Assembly (NCBI GenBank): GCA_021234155.1
Contig: JAJEKV010000005.1
Location: forward strand, 3,087,647-3,151,646
Length of the DNA stretch: 64,000 bases
DNA from: Isoetes taiwanensis
Taxonomy: Eukaryota > Streptophyta > Lycopodiopsida > Isoetales > Isoetaceae
Direction of reading: 5' to 3'
This document shows positions 1-11,229 of this stretch, piece after piece. The position numbers and the translations under genes are program-made. Position 1 is the first letter of the stretch. Every line of letters begins with the position of its first letter. Under the pieces are notes generated by a model. The model had not been told where the DNA came from, searched no databases, and was given only the letters and a program-made list of their open reading frames with translations.

Positions 1-76
<76 letters not shown>
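1..76. repeat. (TA)n microsatellite
   Basis: Uninterrupted alternating TA from the window edge. It borders the flank of the pyrimidine-tract repeat that follows, as other (TA)n tracts border repeats elsewhere in the window. Confidence 0.97.
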
Positions 77-77
<1 letters not shown>

Positions 78-185
78 TATATTAATCAGGTGGGATAAAT
101 AAAAACCTATTCATTTGGGCTCTAATCATAAATCTAATATACGAAATTCTTGCTATTCTTTTAAGAGGCTTTTGTGCATAAACAT
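77..185. other. Left flank of pyrimidine-tract repeat
   Basis: AT-rich sequence between the (TA)n and the pyrimidine tract. No gene is seen. It contains a GGTGGG-type motif weakly like the sequence after the purine tract near 48,330. Confidence 0.4.
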
Positions 186-1895
186 ATCCTTCCCTTTGCC
201 TTTTGTTCTATATCGAATTTCCCTTTTCCCTCGTTTCCCTACACACTTTCCTTTTCCCTTTTCCCTTTTCCCTTTTTTCTTATTTTTCCTACACATCTTC
301 TTTTTCCATTCTTTTTTTTTTCCTTTTTTTACCCCCTTCACTTCCCTTCCCTTTCCCTTTTTCCCTTCCCTTTTTTTTTCGTAGTTTTTTCCCTTCCCTT
401 TTCATCCTTTCCCGTCCTTCCCATTTTTCCCTTCCTTTTTCTTTTCCTTTTCACTTTCCCTTTCCCTTTCCCTTTTCCCATGCCCTTTTTTCTTTCTCTT
501 TTCCCCACCTTTTCATGTGCCTTTTTTCTTCCTTTCCCCATTCTCTTTCCTCTTTATCCCTTGCTTTTCCTTCTCTTTTCCCATTTCCTTCTCTCCTTTT
601 CAGGGTGTCCATTTTCCTTACCTTCCCCTTCTTGCCTTCCTTTTTCTTTTTTTTTCCCTTCCTTTTCATTCCTTCGCCACTCTTTTGCTTTTTCCATCCC
701 CCTTTTTCCCTTTTTCTTTCTCCCTTCATTTCCCTTTTTATCTTTCCCTATGGCTCTTTCCATTCCCCTTTTCTCTATCTTTTTTAATGTGCCCATTTTC
801 CTCCTTTTCCCTTTTTCCACTTTTCCCATTTCCTGCCTTTTTCTCCTCTCCTCACTCTTTCCCTCTTCCCTTTTTTCCGATTGCCTTTTCCTCTTCCTTT
901 TTTTTCAATTCCTTGCTCGTCACCCTTCTCCTACGATTTCCCCTTCCCCCTCCCTTTTCCTCCTTTTTGACCTTTCTCTCTTTTCCTTTCTCGGCCTTTT
1001 TCCCTTTCCCTTTTCATGATGGACTTTTTTCTTTTCGTTTTCCTCATTTCCCGATCCTTTTCCTCTTGCTCCCTTTTTACCTTTCCTTCACCCTTTCTCC
1101 CTTTCCCATTCCCTTCCCACATTTTTTCTCTTTCCTTTTTTCTATGCCTATTTTCCTATTTCCCCCCACCCTTTCCCTCTTCCCTTTTCTTTTTTCCATG
1201 TCTTTTTTTCCCTTTCTTCACCCTTTTCCACTTTCCTTTTTTTCTCGTGCCCTTTCCCCCTTCCCTTTTCTCATTTCCCTCTTCCCTTTGTCTAATGCCA
1301 TTTTTCCAGGTTCCATTTCCTCATTTGCCCCTCCCTTTTTCTTTCTGCTTTCACTTTCTCTTTTTCCATGCCCTTTTTCCCTTCCCTCCTCCTGTTCCCC
1401 CTTTTCCCTGGCCTTTTCCTCATTTTCCTAACCTTTCACTCTTTTCCTTTTCTTGGTGCCCCTTTTCCCTTCCCTTTCCCTCTTTCTTTTCCTTTCCCAT
1501 GCTATTTTTCCCTTCCGTTTTCTTCTTTCCTCACCTTTTCCCTTTTTCTCCTTTTTCCCATGCTTTTTTTCCCTTTCCTTTTCCCATGCGCTTTTTTTCT
1601 TTTCCTTCCGTTTCTCAGTCTTGACCCTTTTCCCCACTTTCTCCCTTTCTCCTATGCCATTTCCCCTTTCCTTTTCCCCTTTACCTCTTCCCCTTTTCCT
1701 CGTGCCATTTTCTCAGGTTCCCCCCCCTTTTGATTTTTCCTTTCCCTTTCGCTTTTCCCATGCATTTTTCTCTTCTCTTATCCCACCCTTTCCCCTTTTC
1801 TTTTTTTTTTCCTTTTCCTCATGCCTTTTTGCCCCTTCACGTTCTCTCTTTCCTCCTCCTTTTTCCTTTTCCCCCCTTTTTCTTTACCCTTTCCC
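186..1895. repeat. Kilobase polypyrimidine tract (R-Y tract 1)
   Basis: About 1.7 kb in which the plus strand is nearly all C and T, built from degenerate CCCTTTT words with recurring breaks such as CATGCC, CATTTCC and TCGTGCC. This pattern suggests decay of a longer minisatellite unit. Long open frames here read as Phe/Pro/Ser/Leu strings on plus and Lys/Glu/Arg/Gly strings on minus, and come only from the base composition. Known physical property of such tracts: triplex (H-DNA) formation. Confidence 0.9.
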
Positions 1896-2060
1896 CATAA
1901 AAGATCAAAATATGATCAATCACGATGGTAGGAAGTTGTTCGAGAAATCTCGGCCTTTGGATGCACCTAGATGATCTCGGCCATTCAAATTAGGGCTTGA
2001 TCCAATCCAAGACTTACGGTATAACATTATAATATAAGATATATATATATATATATATAG
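1896..2060 (+). repeat. Conserved flank of the R-Y tract family plus (TA)n
   Basis: The segment ending in ATTATAATATAAG followed by (TA)n (2039-2059) matches the end of the flanks at 62,433-62,627 and, inverted, at 37,755-37,897. The same order, pyrimidine tract then flank then (TA)n, recurs. This argues for a repeat family rather than chance sequence. Confidence 0.6.
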
Positions 2061-2512
2061 AAGCCAAAGCCAAGTCCAAAGACAAGTCCAAAGGACAAGT
2101 CCAAGAACGAGAACCCTGACATTTGATTCTGACAAGGATGACCTTTCCCAGACCAAATTTATCGGTTCCATTTTGTAAATAAGGAGAACCTTATAGAACA
2201 TACACAACTAGAAGTCCTCCATAATTAACATTTCAGTTCAACCATTGTGTCTTACAATGTAAATAACTGACTGATTTTCATGAACGACCACTAAAGTTGC
2301 AATTTATGTCAGTAATTCAGTCCAAAGCATCACATTTTATTGTTTTTTATTTTGTAGGCCAATCTAAGTATAATTATAGTGGTCCTTCTATCTTACCATA
2401 TTCCTCAAAGTATTGCTAAGCTCTTTTCGTATCTTTCAAATCTATCACCCTAAGGTACACAGAGATAGAATTTATATGACAGATCAGATTCTTGTAGACC
2501 ATTATGGAGACC
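2061..2512. other. Intergenic stretch, nothing recognised
   Basis: Mixed-composition DNA between the R-Y repeat and the retrotransposon. Only short chance frames are present. Confidence 0.6.
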
Positions 2513-2517
2513 GGATA

Positions 2518-4100
2518 TGTGACGTTCCAGCACAGTATACGCTCCCAGGACGTACATTGTACTGCCACGTCACGCGTACACGCCACCCCGATTGACGTGT
2601 ACGCCAACGGATAGCCAGGTAAGTAGCCCTAGGGGGCAACTTGCTAGGAGTGTTCATATATTATTAATGTGCACATGTGCACATTAATGAGGGCACACCT
2701 TTCCATGTTGGCATATTTTGCCACCTAGCCACTAAAGGCAAGTGGGGCCTTTCCAATTATCCCACATGCCAAATTGGGTAATTGGAAACCCTAGCCTAAA
2801 CCCCATGTCTATTTAGGGTAGGAAAACCCTAGCTTGCTAGTTTTTTAGATCCTTAGGGTTTTAGAGCTCAGTTTTGGCTGCCCCAGGAGCCAAAAGCCGC
2901 CTCCCTGACATTGCCCCAGCGAATTGCGCCATCGTTTCCAGAATTGATCAGCTTTCGGCGGGATGGTTGAACTTCGTCGGGGAGGAGCCACTCAAGGATC
3001 AGGTATTTGGTCAATTTAATAGCTTAAACCGTCTTCTAGTCATAGAATCAGTAGGTTTAGACTATTAAATTGCCCATAGTAGTTATCTAGATCTTAGATC
3101 TCGGGACACTAACTAAAGAACCTAACTCTATGATTGGATCTAGTTCTTTAGTTCTTACGTGATATATTTGGACGATGTATTTACGTGAACTCCTTGTATT
3201 GGGAAGGGGGTAGAGGCCCTAAAGCTTGTAGTTGATGCTCCTAGAGTAGCCTCTCTAGCACACTTTGTAGATTAGGCACAGGTACAAGAGCCACCACACT
3301 TTGGTTGTGGGTGAAGGGGCCGGCCGCTAAGAAGGAGATTCATGTCCTGATTCTTGAGCGATCCCCACGGTGTGTAAAAACCTCACAGGGGATCATTGTG
3401 ACTAGGTGCGATGGCTTACCAGTCTTGAAAGTGGTAAGGCATGGGCTCGGCACCCGTGAAGTGGTGTACACACTTTCCTGGGTTCAACGAATGCGGGCAG
3501 TGGCCCTCCTAGTCACCTTGAGTCAGCATGTAGATCTCCTGGAGGAGGGAGTGATCCCTACCGCCCCATCGGGGCTGATGATGACCCCGGAATAGCCCAT
3601 ACGGCTATGCACCCGGCGGGCTCTGATCCAGTCCCAACACTTTTCAGCCTACTCTGCAAAGTGTGCACCGTGGAGGGCGGATGGAGTGGACAACCCCTAT
3701 GCCATGTTCTTATGCCCGGTAAATCCATTGCCATGAATTACCGTCCCAAGAACGAACTCACGGAGACCCAAGCCGTCGATCATCCTTTGAGTCCGGAGCC
3801 TTGGGTAGGATCCCCTATGTGATGTGCTGATCTTTGTCTATGCAGATATGAGGAGGACCATCCTTGAGATGGTCACGAGGATGTTGATGTATGTGCTAAT
3901 TACATGTATGTTTACGCTTCATGACTAGGTAGGCCCCGAGGGAGATCGGGTAGAATGACACCTTCACTCTTCCCAATCGGAGACTCGTTGGTGCGCGATT
4001 GATATGTGGAGGGGGCCCCGTATCGCATGGAGGCTGGTGTGGGGAAGAACTCTGTTGTATACCGGTGAGTGCAACCGTATCACAGTAGGGGACGTCCGCA
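2518..4100 (+). repeat. 5' long terminal repeat
   Basis: It begins TGTGACG and ends GTCCGCA immediately before the primer-binding site. It matches 14,082-15,648 along its length, with identical runs of tens of bases interrupted by clustered differences. It contains a 26-bp perfect palindrome (2663-2688) and several AAACCCTAG plant-type motifs near 2800-2860. I see no strong TATA box inside it. Confidence 0.93.
2663..2688. promoter_or_regulatory. 26-bp perfect palindrome in 5' LTR
   Basis: Two arms ATTAATGTGCACA meet with no spacer. It is conserved base for base in the other LTR at 14,229-14,254. It may be a protein-binding site or a cruciform; the role is inferred only from symmetry and conservation. 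Confidence 0.75.
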
Positions 4101-4101
4101 G

Positions 4102-4113
4102 TGGTATCGAGCA
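4102..4113 (+). other. Primer-binding site, initiator-Met tRNA type
   Basis: TGGTATCGAGCA starts one base after the 5' LTR. It matches the usual plant site complementary to the 3' end of tRNA-iMet except for one A missing from a CAG triplet. The placement and sequence define the LTR end. Confidence 0.85.
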
Positions 4114-4303
4114 ATGTTCTTGGAGACCAAGAGCAAAGCATCAACCATGTTCCCGATGAGTACTAACTTGATAGGATCCTCAAGCCTGAAAAAGTGGGAA
4201 AATTTTTTCACTCACCTTTGTAGTTATGCTAAGCTAGTAACAATTAAGTGAATTGGAATTTAACAAGATTAAAAAGAACGGCCAAAATTTTCCAAGTGAG
4301 GTG

Positions 4304-4365
4304 GTCTCACATTTCGGCCTCGTTATAAAACTAACTTTTGTTTTGAAGCGAGGCGCCTATGAGAC
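4304..4365. repeat. Leader hairpin 1
   Basis: GTCTCACATTTCGGCCTCG pairs with a downstream CGAGGCGCC...TGAGAC across a loop of about 26 bases. Similar hairpins lie at 4487-4555, 6110-6180 and 6312-6382. The four share the GTCTCAC/TTTCGCCTCG and GAAGCGAGGCG words. Confidence 0.65.
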
Positions 4366-4486
4366 ATCGAATAAGAACACCAAAACATGATGAATTTGAG
4401 ATAAATAATGTGGTAAGGCTAATTCTAAGGTAGGAATTAGTTAGAATAGCATGTTTTAATTACCTAAAAACCCTAGAAATGTATGA

Positions 4487-4555
4487 GATCTCCGTACATT
4501 TCGCCTCGGTGAAAAACTAAAACATTAGTATTGGAACGAGGCGCAAGTGGAGACC
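4487..4555. repeat. Leader hairpin 2
   Basis: Second copy of the GATCTCC-TTTCGCCTCG ... CGAGGCGCAAGTGGAGACC inverted repeat, about 100 bases upstream of a TATA box. Confidence 0.65.
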
Positions 4556-4657
4556 AATAGGTAGGAAAAAGTCTGAAATAAGTATAAGTTTTAGATAAGT
4601 TGGTGCCTTAGCATGTTAAACAGAGCAACTTGAGTTTTGACCTAAAATTCCCCAAGC

Positions 4658-4667
4658 TATAAATAGA
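4658..4667 (+). promoter_or_regulatory. TATA box 1 in element leader
   Basis: CTATAAATAG, the plant consensus form, lies downstream of hairpins 1 and 2 and about 100 bases before the first in-frame ATG of a gag-like segment (near 4770). The same word recurs at 6573. Confidence 0.6.
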
Positions 4668-4769
4668 TGTAGAACCCACTCATTTTTTTAAGTCCAAGCC
4701 CTAGAAATCCGCTCTTCCCAACTTAGGGCGATCTTTTAAGCACTTTTATCCCATTGACGATCCAAAAAC

Positions 4770-5105
4770 ATGGCCCTAACCAAACAGACCATAAAGGAAG
4801 CGTCGCCCAGCGAAAACACCAGCGCAGGCGGTGAGAGATCATTGGGAAGATGCTTCGTTGAGAGGCTAGCAAGAGGGGGTCGTTAACGGACGAAGAGCAA
4901 GACACCTCCCATTTGATCGATGTCTTCAACCAGCAGGTGGAGGGACGAGGCCACATCACCAAACTCCATGGACGACGAGACGAGGGAGGTGTATGAAGAA
5001 ATAGAGCGGGAGATCCGATGTGAACAAGCGATGAGCAAGTGGCAGTTTTGGAGCCACGGAGGTAGCGTAATTCTTAGAAGATTCAACGTGAAATACGAAA
5101 TGTGA
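4770..5105 (+). pseudogene. Gag-like segment A, frame broken
   Basis: Translation from ATG near 4770 gives a hydrophilic protein start (MALTKQTIKEASP). A frame break follows, then a charged frame at 4920-5105 with DDETREVYEEIEREIRCEQ. The style is that of a retroelement gag N-terminus or linker, but no diagnostic motif is present. It follows TATA box 1 and its hairpins. It could be the start of the main gag, or remains of a second element nested in the leader. Confidence 0.4.
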
Positions 5106-5950
5106 AGAGAAGGGAGGACAAAAAGAGGAAAAGGAAAGAAGAGGAAGAAAGCGGCAGAAGAAAAAGAAGAAAGAAAGTAATAGTTCGCGGGCTGGCGTAA
5201 GGAGAACAAAGGACCCGCCCCGCCAAGGAAGAGGTCAACCCCAACATTATCATCAAGGAGCTGCAACCCCGACGAACCCCAAACCCTTCCTACTGACTCT
5301 TCTGATGGGGGACTTCAACCCTAACGCTGCAGGTGGAAGCTCTTCCAAGAACCCGTGTGACGGCAAGAAGTGCCCGGAAACAAGACCGGAGCAACCCCAA
5401 ACAACACCAAGTGCGAAGCCCCGAAAATTCATGGGATAGAAAGAAGCAACCACGACCGCCCGGAAGCCTACGTCACCGGCGAGTGGTGAAGATTTATGAG
5501 AGAAAGATGAGGGAGCCGCGAGGCCTACATGAAGAAATGGGAGGCCTATAACAAATATTATGAAGAAAAACAGAGTTAAGTTCATCGAGGGAGGCGACCA
5601 ACGGCAAGCGAAAACCTTAAGGCCACCACCGGCTCCAAAGGTTCCCAAGCCGCCACCCGGGAAGAAAGCGGATAGGGAAGGAGGTAGAGAAGAGTTAAGG
5701 GGAGATTAGACACTTCCAACAGCAGGCTTCGGTCTCCTAATCCCCGTGCCCCCTTCGGTTCCGGCTTTGCGTGAAGTTATCTTGTGCCTATAGAACGGAC
5801 TTTAGAGTCCGCAGGCAGGGCGCCGGCAATGCAAGAGGCGGTGAGGCAAAAGATAGTGCAACATTTTGAAGACTCAACAGCCGCACTATCCACCAAAAGC
5901 GGGTAACCTTGATCGCGACAAGACATGAGTCTTGGACCCGCGTTAAGGGA
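5106..5950 (+). pseudogene. Gag-like segment B, charged and broken
   Basis: Plus-strand frames are rich in Lys, Glu and Arg at 5110-5190 and then Arg/Pro-rich, with no frame open for more than about 70 residues. The minus-strand open frames here appear to be shadows. I infer degenerate gag coding sequence; no domain was recognised. Confidence 0.35.
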
Positions 5951-6109
5951 GAACAGCCCTTAGAAACTTTTATTGTAAATAATTAAAAATTTTGTAATAT
6001 AGAGCAATTTTGTCTACTTTGATGACATAAACTTGAGTAATTAGAGCAAATTAATAAGTTTTAGCTTTTATCTCTGAAAAAATAGGACATTTGGGAGCCG
6101 AGACATGAT

Positions 6110-6180
6110 GTCTCACATTTCGCCGCCTCGTCATGAAAACAAAAAGTTAGGATTGAAGCGGGCGCAAGTTTTGTGAGACC
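6110..6180. repeat. Leader hairpin 3
   Basis: Third copy of the TGTCTCACATTTCGCCGCCTCG ... GAAGCGGGCGCAA ... GTGAGACC inverted repeat. Confidence 0.6.
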
Positions 6181-6311
6181 TAGACCCCAAACTTGACCAA
6201 AAGCTCCAAATCGACCAAATAAGGGGTCGATTCTGCCTAATTTGATGAGCCCATCACCCTTACACTATTAGTTTACCCAAATTGGACACCTTTAATCAAA
6301 ATGGGACTGAT

Positions 6312-6382
6312 GTCTCACAGCTTTCGCGCCTAAATCCTTGAAAAAAAAAAGTAGGATTGAAGCGAGGCCAAGGCGTGAGACC
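6312..6382. repeat. Leader hairpin 4
   Basis: Fourth copy, TGTCTCACAGCTTTCGCGCC ... GAAGCGAGGCCAAGGCGTGAGACC, about 190 bases before TATA box 2. Confidence 0.6.
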
Positions 6383-6572
6383 TCTTACCAATTCTTCACG
6401 GGACTTGTTAAAGTCACCTTCAACCCTCTTGCATAGCATCTTTTAGGTAACCTAGCCTTGTTCGGGCATCTCCTATAGTCCTCAAACTCCTATTTTGACC
6501 TCGAGATAAGTTAGAATTACCCAATCCTAGGAAATTTCCAAGTCATCCAAAAAAATTAGGGTTTCCCCCTTT

Positions 6573-6582
6573 CTATAAATAG
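6573..6582 (+). promoter_or_regulatory. TATA box 2 in element leader
   Basis: CTATAAATAG again, followed about 115 bases later by an ATG (about 6697, reading MATDFRDEY). The hairpin-hairpin-TATA-ATG order repeats that of 4304-4770, so the two leader blocks appear to be diverged duplicates. Confidence 0.6.
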
Positions 6583-6696
6583 ACCCCTCACTTCTCGAGA
6601 TAGCACCCTACAAAAGCTGCTCCTGCCCTTCTAGCCGATTTCCCAACTCCCCGAGGGCTCTTGCAACCGTTTGTTACCCTCTTACGCAATTAATCA

Positions 6697-9420
6697 ATGG
6701 CAACCGATTTCCGAGATGAGTACGTAGCCGGCCTCATCTTCTTGGTAGAAGCGTCGACCAAATCTTCCGGATCTTCAGGAAGGAGGTAGGCGTCCAAGCA
6801 ACCTTTGCACGCGACCCCAGCTTATAGTAGAGTCCTCGACCGAGTTTCAAGCTAGGGTAGAACCCGGCGCTAGTGCAACTCCCCTTGTATAGGATATTTT
6901 TTGTTCCTAGAACCCCCACTGCGGCGGCGATTAGGCGATGTCCCGAACATGCCAAATACCTCACAAACAAAAAGCCAATCGCCACACAGCCAATGGTCCT
7001 AGCGCCAGCAGGACCAAGTACTTCTCTTTCAACAACACCGCCCTGGCAATCTTTCTCACCAGTGCGAGAACATCGTGGGGAAACCTCCATTCCCCATGGG
7101 CGTAGATCCATTAGCGTAGCTTGAGGAACGGCTCCTCACCGCAGTCGTCTGAGCGGGAGGCGGGGAAGGAAGAAGACTTCCGGATGAGCAGAGGTCGAGG
7201 AGGGGAAGAAGATGTTGAGCTCGACCTAGCGGAGGGCGGCGACAAGCCCGGAGCGAGAGTGGCAAGACTTCCGTGGACTCCACGCCACCCCGGGTTAGGC
7301 ATCACAAGCCTAGCTCCCATTATAATCCCGAAGGTGAGGTTTTACGTTTCCTAAGCGACATTCAAAACCTCCGCGAGGGGAAAGGGAATACCGACCTGAA
7401 GAGTTCTTGCACCAACTCAGAAGAAACGGACTTGGGCGACTTCATCGTCCGAGGAGTCGACTTCCCCCTCCAAGTAAGGGGGAAGCCGACACTTACGGGA
7501 GAGAGTTTACCTCCGACATCCAAGCCTCTGACAACATCGTGCCGGTCATGGAGGCGGACAAGGCTGAGAACAAGCTACCGGCGGAGGAAGAGTTCCTTGC
7601 TCTCCGGGAGCAGATGGGGATCCGTTATGTCGACCTCAAACATCCTAACGGCAAGCTTCGTCCATGAGAACCTCCCAGGATGGGGCAGCTTAATTCGACC
7701 TCGGGGAGGCCGGCAGCAAATCAAGGACTACGAGGAGCTCCCGGTGGAGGTTGATGATTTCGGAAGCGGACCTGAGCTGGATACCGAAAGTGGCCAGGAC
7801 CCATCTCACAACGCAACGAGGTCATTCGCTATTACACCATTATTGCTGATGGATGGAAAGAATAGCGGTTATCCACCGCAAGTTCACCCCCGAGGCGAGG
7901 AAGGAGTATCGTTTCTTGATTGCACTCGGGATTCGGTAGGCATGCGGCTACCCCTTAACACCGAAGTATGCAATCACGGTGAAAAGCGGTAGCACTCGGC
8001 GTCTTCGACCCGCCATACCTTCGGGCGGCAGGCAAGACGTCGATGACAGCCACTTACACCTCCCCACCGCCAGAATAGAAGATTTAGCAAGAGCATTACG
8101 GGGTGGATCTCCGACCAATGTCCTTAGGAACTTGGGCCATTCAAAGGGGAACGGCCCAAGTGAAAAAGTTCTTGGAGGATAATCCATCTTCATACCGGCA
8201 TCAACCGAGAAGTGATTAGCAGTAGTTGCAAGTTCTTGTATTAGTGTAATATAAAATATAAATATAACATCCTCTTGCACTATAAATGTTTTGTTGATAC
8301 ATTTTGTGTCCCCTCAACCATGCCAACAAACATAAATAATGCAAGAAAGCAAGGAAAACTAACCATGTAGATATGAACCACTTGTGTATGCGGCTAGAGG
8401 CTGGCCTTGAGGAGAGCGACAACCTGCGAAACTTGCTGAGGAACGAGCCCGCCTGTGCCATTTTTCCCAAGGAACCTGCTTGAAGAGTTTGGACAAATGA
8501 CTCGAGAAGAAGAAATATCGCAAAATGAGGACAGACCTCGAGCAGATAAAAAGGCCTTGCTAGCACTTCGCCGGGGAAGGCGAGGTTCGATTGGTAGCGG
8601 CTCAATCACCGCAAGCATCAGTTCGAGGAGAACAAGTAGAGACAAGAAGAGGAGCAAGAGAGGAAGGTCCCCAGCTCGGACTCCTCAGAGCTCAAGCTCA
8701 GATTCAGACTCGGTCGAGGAAGAAGAAGAGCAGAACCAAGTCCGAAAGCGGGGAAAAGGTGCAGAGGAACCACCCCGAGAGGGACGACAAAAAGGACACA
8801 GAACCTCGACTACGGGGAAAAAGTAGACTCGCATTGGGAAATGTTTGGAAGGCGAGGCTTCGAACAATTCTCGTAGGCAGAACAGGTCAGGCATGGAGGC
8901 AAAAGAGGGGTTTGCTTGATCGAGATGGCCGAATCACGGCAATGCCTATGGTATGAAGGATAAGGATAAAGGCGGGGGTGGCAACAAATAACCTCGAAGG
9001 GAGCGACGCATTTGGTGGAAGGGCTATGCCAAGGCTCATGGCTTAAGCAGGGATGCTTGCAGGTTCAAGAAGTTTGCTAAAGCCTTCAAAGCGCCATTAC
9101 GTTCAAGAGAGCACAAGTCCAAATGATGATGCAGTTCTCAAGTTTGCAGACAAGGCAACAAGTCGAGTCTGAGAAATACACGAGGAATTTATGAGGCTAA
9201 ACCTGATGTGCCAAAGTTAGGAGAGAAGCACGCAGCGGAAAGCTACATTGAAGGTCCGAATGAGGAGATCCAGTTTGTAAGGGCAATAAACCAAGAACAA
9301 GATCGAAGCGGAGTCAAGGCAATAAGTTTGCAAGGAAATGGGGACCTCTAAATAGTGGGGAGAGAGGCGGCGGCATTACCAAGATAAAGGCAAGGCAGGC
9401 CGCTGTTTCACCCAGAAACG
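6697..9420 (+). pseudogene. Gag region of the chromovirus, multiply frameshifted
   Basis: Structural polyprotein of the retrotransposon (capsid and nucleocapsid, cytoplasmic particles). Frames switch repeatedly: MATDFRDEYVAG from 6697, a 7407-7667 segment with EEEFLALREQMGIRY, a stretch near 8000-8190 reading QRGTAQVKKFLEDNPSS, a basic Arg/Ser-rich then acidic segment at 8455-8826, and RIWWKGYAKAHGLSRDAC near 9010-9070, which sits where a zinc knuckle is expected but lacks a full CCHC. An AT-rich non-coding stretch at about 8215-8370 splits the region. Identification rests on position before protease and on composition, since gag is poorly conserved. Confidence 0.6.
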
Positions 9421-9728
9421 GCCGGCCCAGGACCAGCTAGAGCCCCATATAGTGGCAATCAAAGGGAAGCGGCGGGGAGAAAAGCGGGTGTCCTTCAAAG
9501 ACAAAGCGGGGAAGGGTCAAAGCTACTCAAAAGCCGTGCGATCCTTTACTGCGAGCCATGCCCAAGGAGAAGAGCGAGGAGTGCATAAAAAGCTTTTGCT
9601 TGGTGTTTCCAGCCAGGCCATAGAACAATGACTGCCCATATGTCATGAGTGCGGGCCCTTCGCGAGTTGGAGATTGGGACACTTTGGTAGCGGCTTGGCG
9701 AGGAGGCCAGCGACTACATTCGAGGTGA

Positions 9729-9953
9729 GTGTCATATCTTTGCCGCAATAGATACAGAGCAAGCGAGAGCCAATATAAAGTAATTTCCACGATGGGAAAG
9801 GCCAAGGCCAAGTCATTTATAGTCCTAATAGATTCCGGAAGTAGCCATAACTTTGCATCTCCAAGAATGGTTCAAATGTTGAAGTTGAAACCATTAAAGT
9901 CAAAGCCAAGGCCCGTTGTCTTAGCAAATTGGGCGCATGAAGGCGGGCGGTAA
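9729..9953 (+). pseudogene. Retroviral-type aspartic protease domain
   Basis: The frame contains AKAKSFIVLIDSGSSHNFAS at about 9800-9860, the DSGS-HNF active-site motif of Ty3/gypsy proteases, followed by RMVQMLKLKPL. The protease cleaves the Gag-Pol polyprotein and acts as a dimer, so one Asp per chain is expected. The frame closes at 9953, and the link to RT at about 10,500 is broken by several stops. Confidence 0.85.
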
Positions 9954-10499
9954 AAGAATCAACTTTGACATCGACTTCTTGGGGATTAAGATCCAGATGG
10001 GGGCAGGGTAATGGGCATCGGCAAATGCGACTTGATAATAGGTATGGAGTACCTTGGACCAGCGAGGGGCCATTATTGATTGTGGAAGCGGAAGGTGACC
10101 TTCCCACACCCGACGGCAAGATCATTGAGATAACGGGTAAAAGAAGTTGTTCCCATCATGCGGTGTATGTCTTCTAAACGGTACGTTCAAGTGCATCAAG
10201 AGTGAGCAGGTAGCATACATCTTCAAGCTTGAGATTAGCGAGCGGAATTGGAAAAGCAAAGAAGACAAGATGCTGGCAAGACAAGTTGCGAGGCAAAATA
10301 GCTAAGTTGATCCAGGTTCCACGCGATCTCTTTCGGATGAGATCAGCGGCTCCCTCCTTATAGAGGAGTCGAAGTCTTGAGATAGCACTTTCGAACCGGG
10401 AACAAAAGCCACAAGCAAGGCTCCATATAGAATGACAACGCGAGGAATTGTCGGAGACTAAAGAAGCGATTCTGCGGGAGCTGCTCGACCTAGGTTTCA

Positions 10500-11210
10500 T
10501 TAGACCTAGCGTCTCATGGTTCGGGCGCCCATTCTTTTTGTCAAGAAGAAGGATGGATCTTTGAGGATGTGCATAGACTATAGGCAGTTGAATAAGCACA
10601 CCATTAAGAACAAGTATGCGCTTCAAAGATCGAGGGCGACTTGATGGATCAGCTTCAAGGAGCAAAGATCTTCTCAAAATTGACTTAAGGTCAGGTTATC
10701 ATCGAGATAAGGATAAAGGAGGAGGATATCCACAAGACCGCCTTCGGACGCGGTATGGGCATTATGAGTTCCGCAGTGATGCCTTTTTAGACTTATCAAA
10801 TGCCCCATAGCGTTCATAAGGCTCATGAACGATATCTTGAGGGGAGTTCACGGACACCTTTGTGATTGTTTTCTTTGATGACATTTTGGTGTATAGCAGA
10901 TCCCTTGAAGAGCCGCGTGCAACACTTGAGAAGGTGCTAGAGAAGTTGAGGAGGCACAGGTTATGCATGAAGTTGTCCAGTGCCGCCGCCTTGAAGAAAG
11001 GTGGAATACCTTGGTCATGTGATCTCGGCGAAGGCATCTCGTGGACCCGCCAAGATTGAAAGCGGTGATTCGGTGGCGGCGCCCGAAGAATGCGTGCCGC
11101 GAGGTCGAAGTTTTCTCGGTCTAGCCCGGTACTACAGAAAGTTCGTGAAGAACTTTGCTAAGATAGCAGCCGGATTAACGATCCGACGGCAGGCGAGAAG
11201 GCGAAAGATT
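10500..11210 (+). pseudogene. Reverse transcriptase domain (Ty3/gypsy)
   Basis: Copies the element RNA into DNA. Read in shifting frames, the conserved blocks occur in order: [21 protein letters not shown] at about 10,528-10,590, LRSGYH at about 10,686, LSNAP at about 10,794, the catalytic VIVFFDDILVYSRS at about 10,865-10,905, then YLGHVISAK at 11,004 and FLGLARYYRKFVKNFAKIA at about 11,113-11,170. FDDILVYS and the downstream connection block are typical of Ty3/gypsy. At least four frame shifts or stops interrupt it. In YHQIR the Gln codon CAG reads CGAG, an example of the window-wide triplet anomaly. Confidence 0.92.
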
Positions 11211-11229
11211 GGGTAGAGCATTGGCACAA

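Noticed and set aside
174-1974. Open frames of 194-304 codons in the pyrimidine tract
   Set aside because: They are Phe/Pro/Ser/Leu strings caused by absence of purines; no domain, and similar frames occur in every R-Y tract.
4883-5648. Minus-strand frames of 127 and 131 codons in the element leader
   Set aside because: Shadows of the Lys/Glu/Arg-rich plus-strand gag-like sequence.
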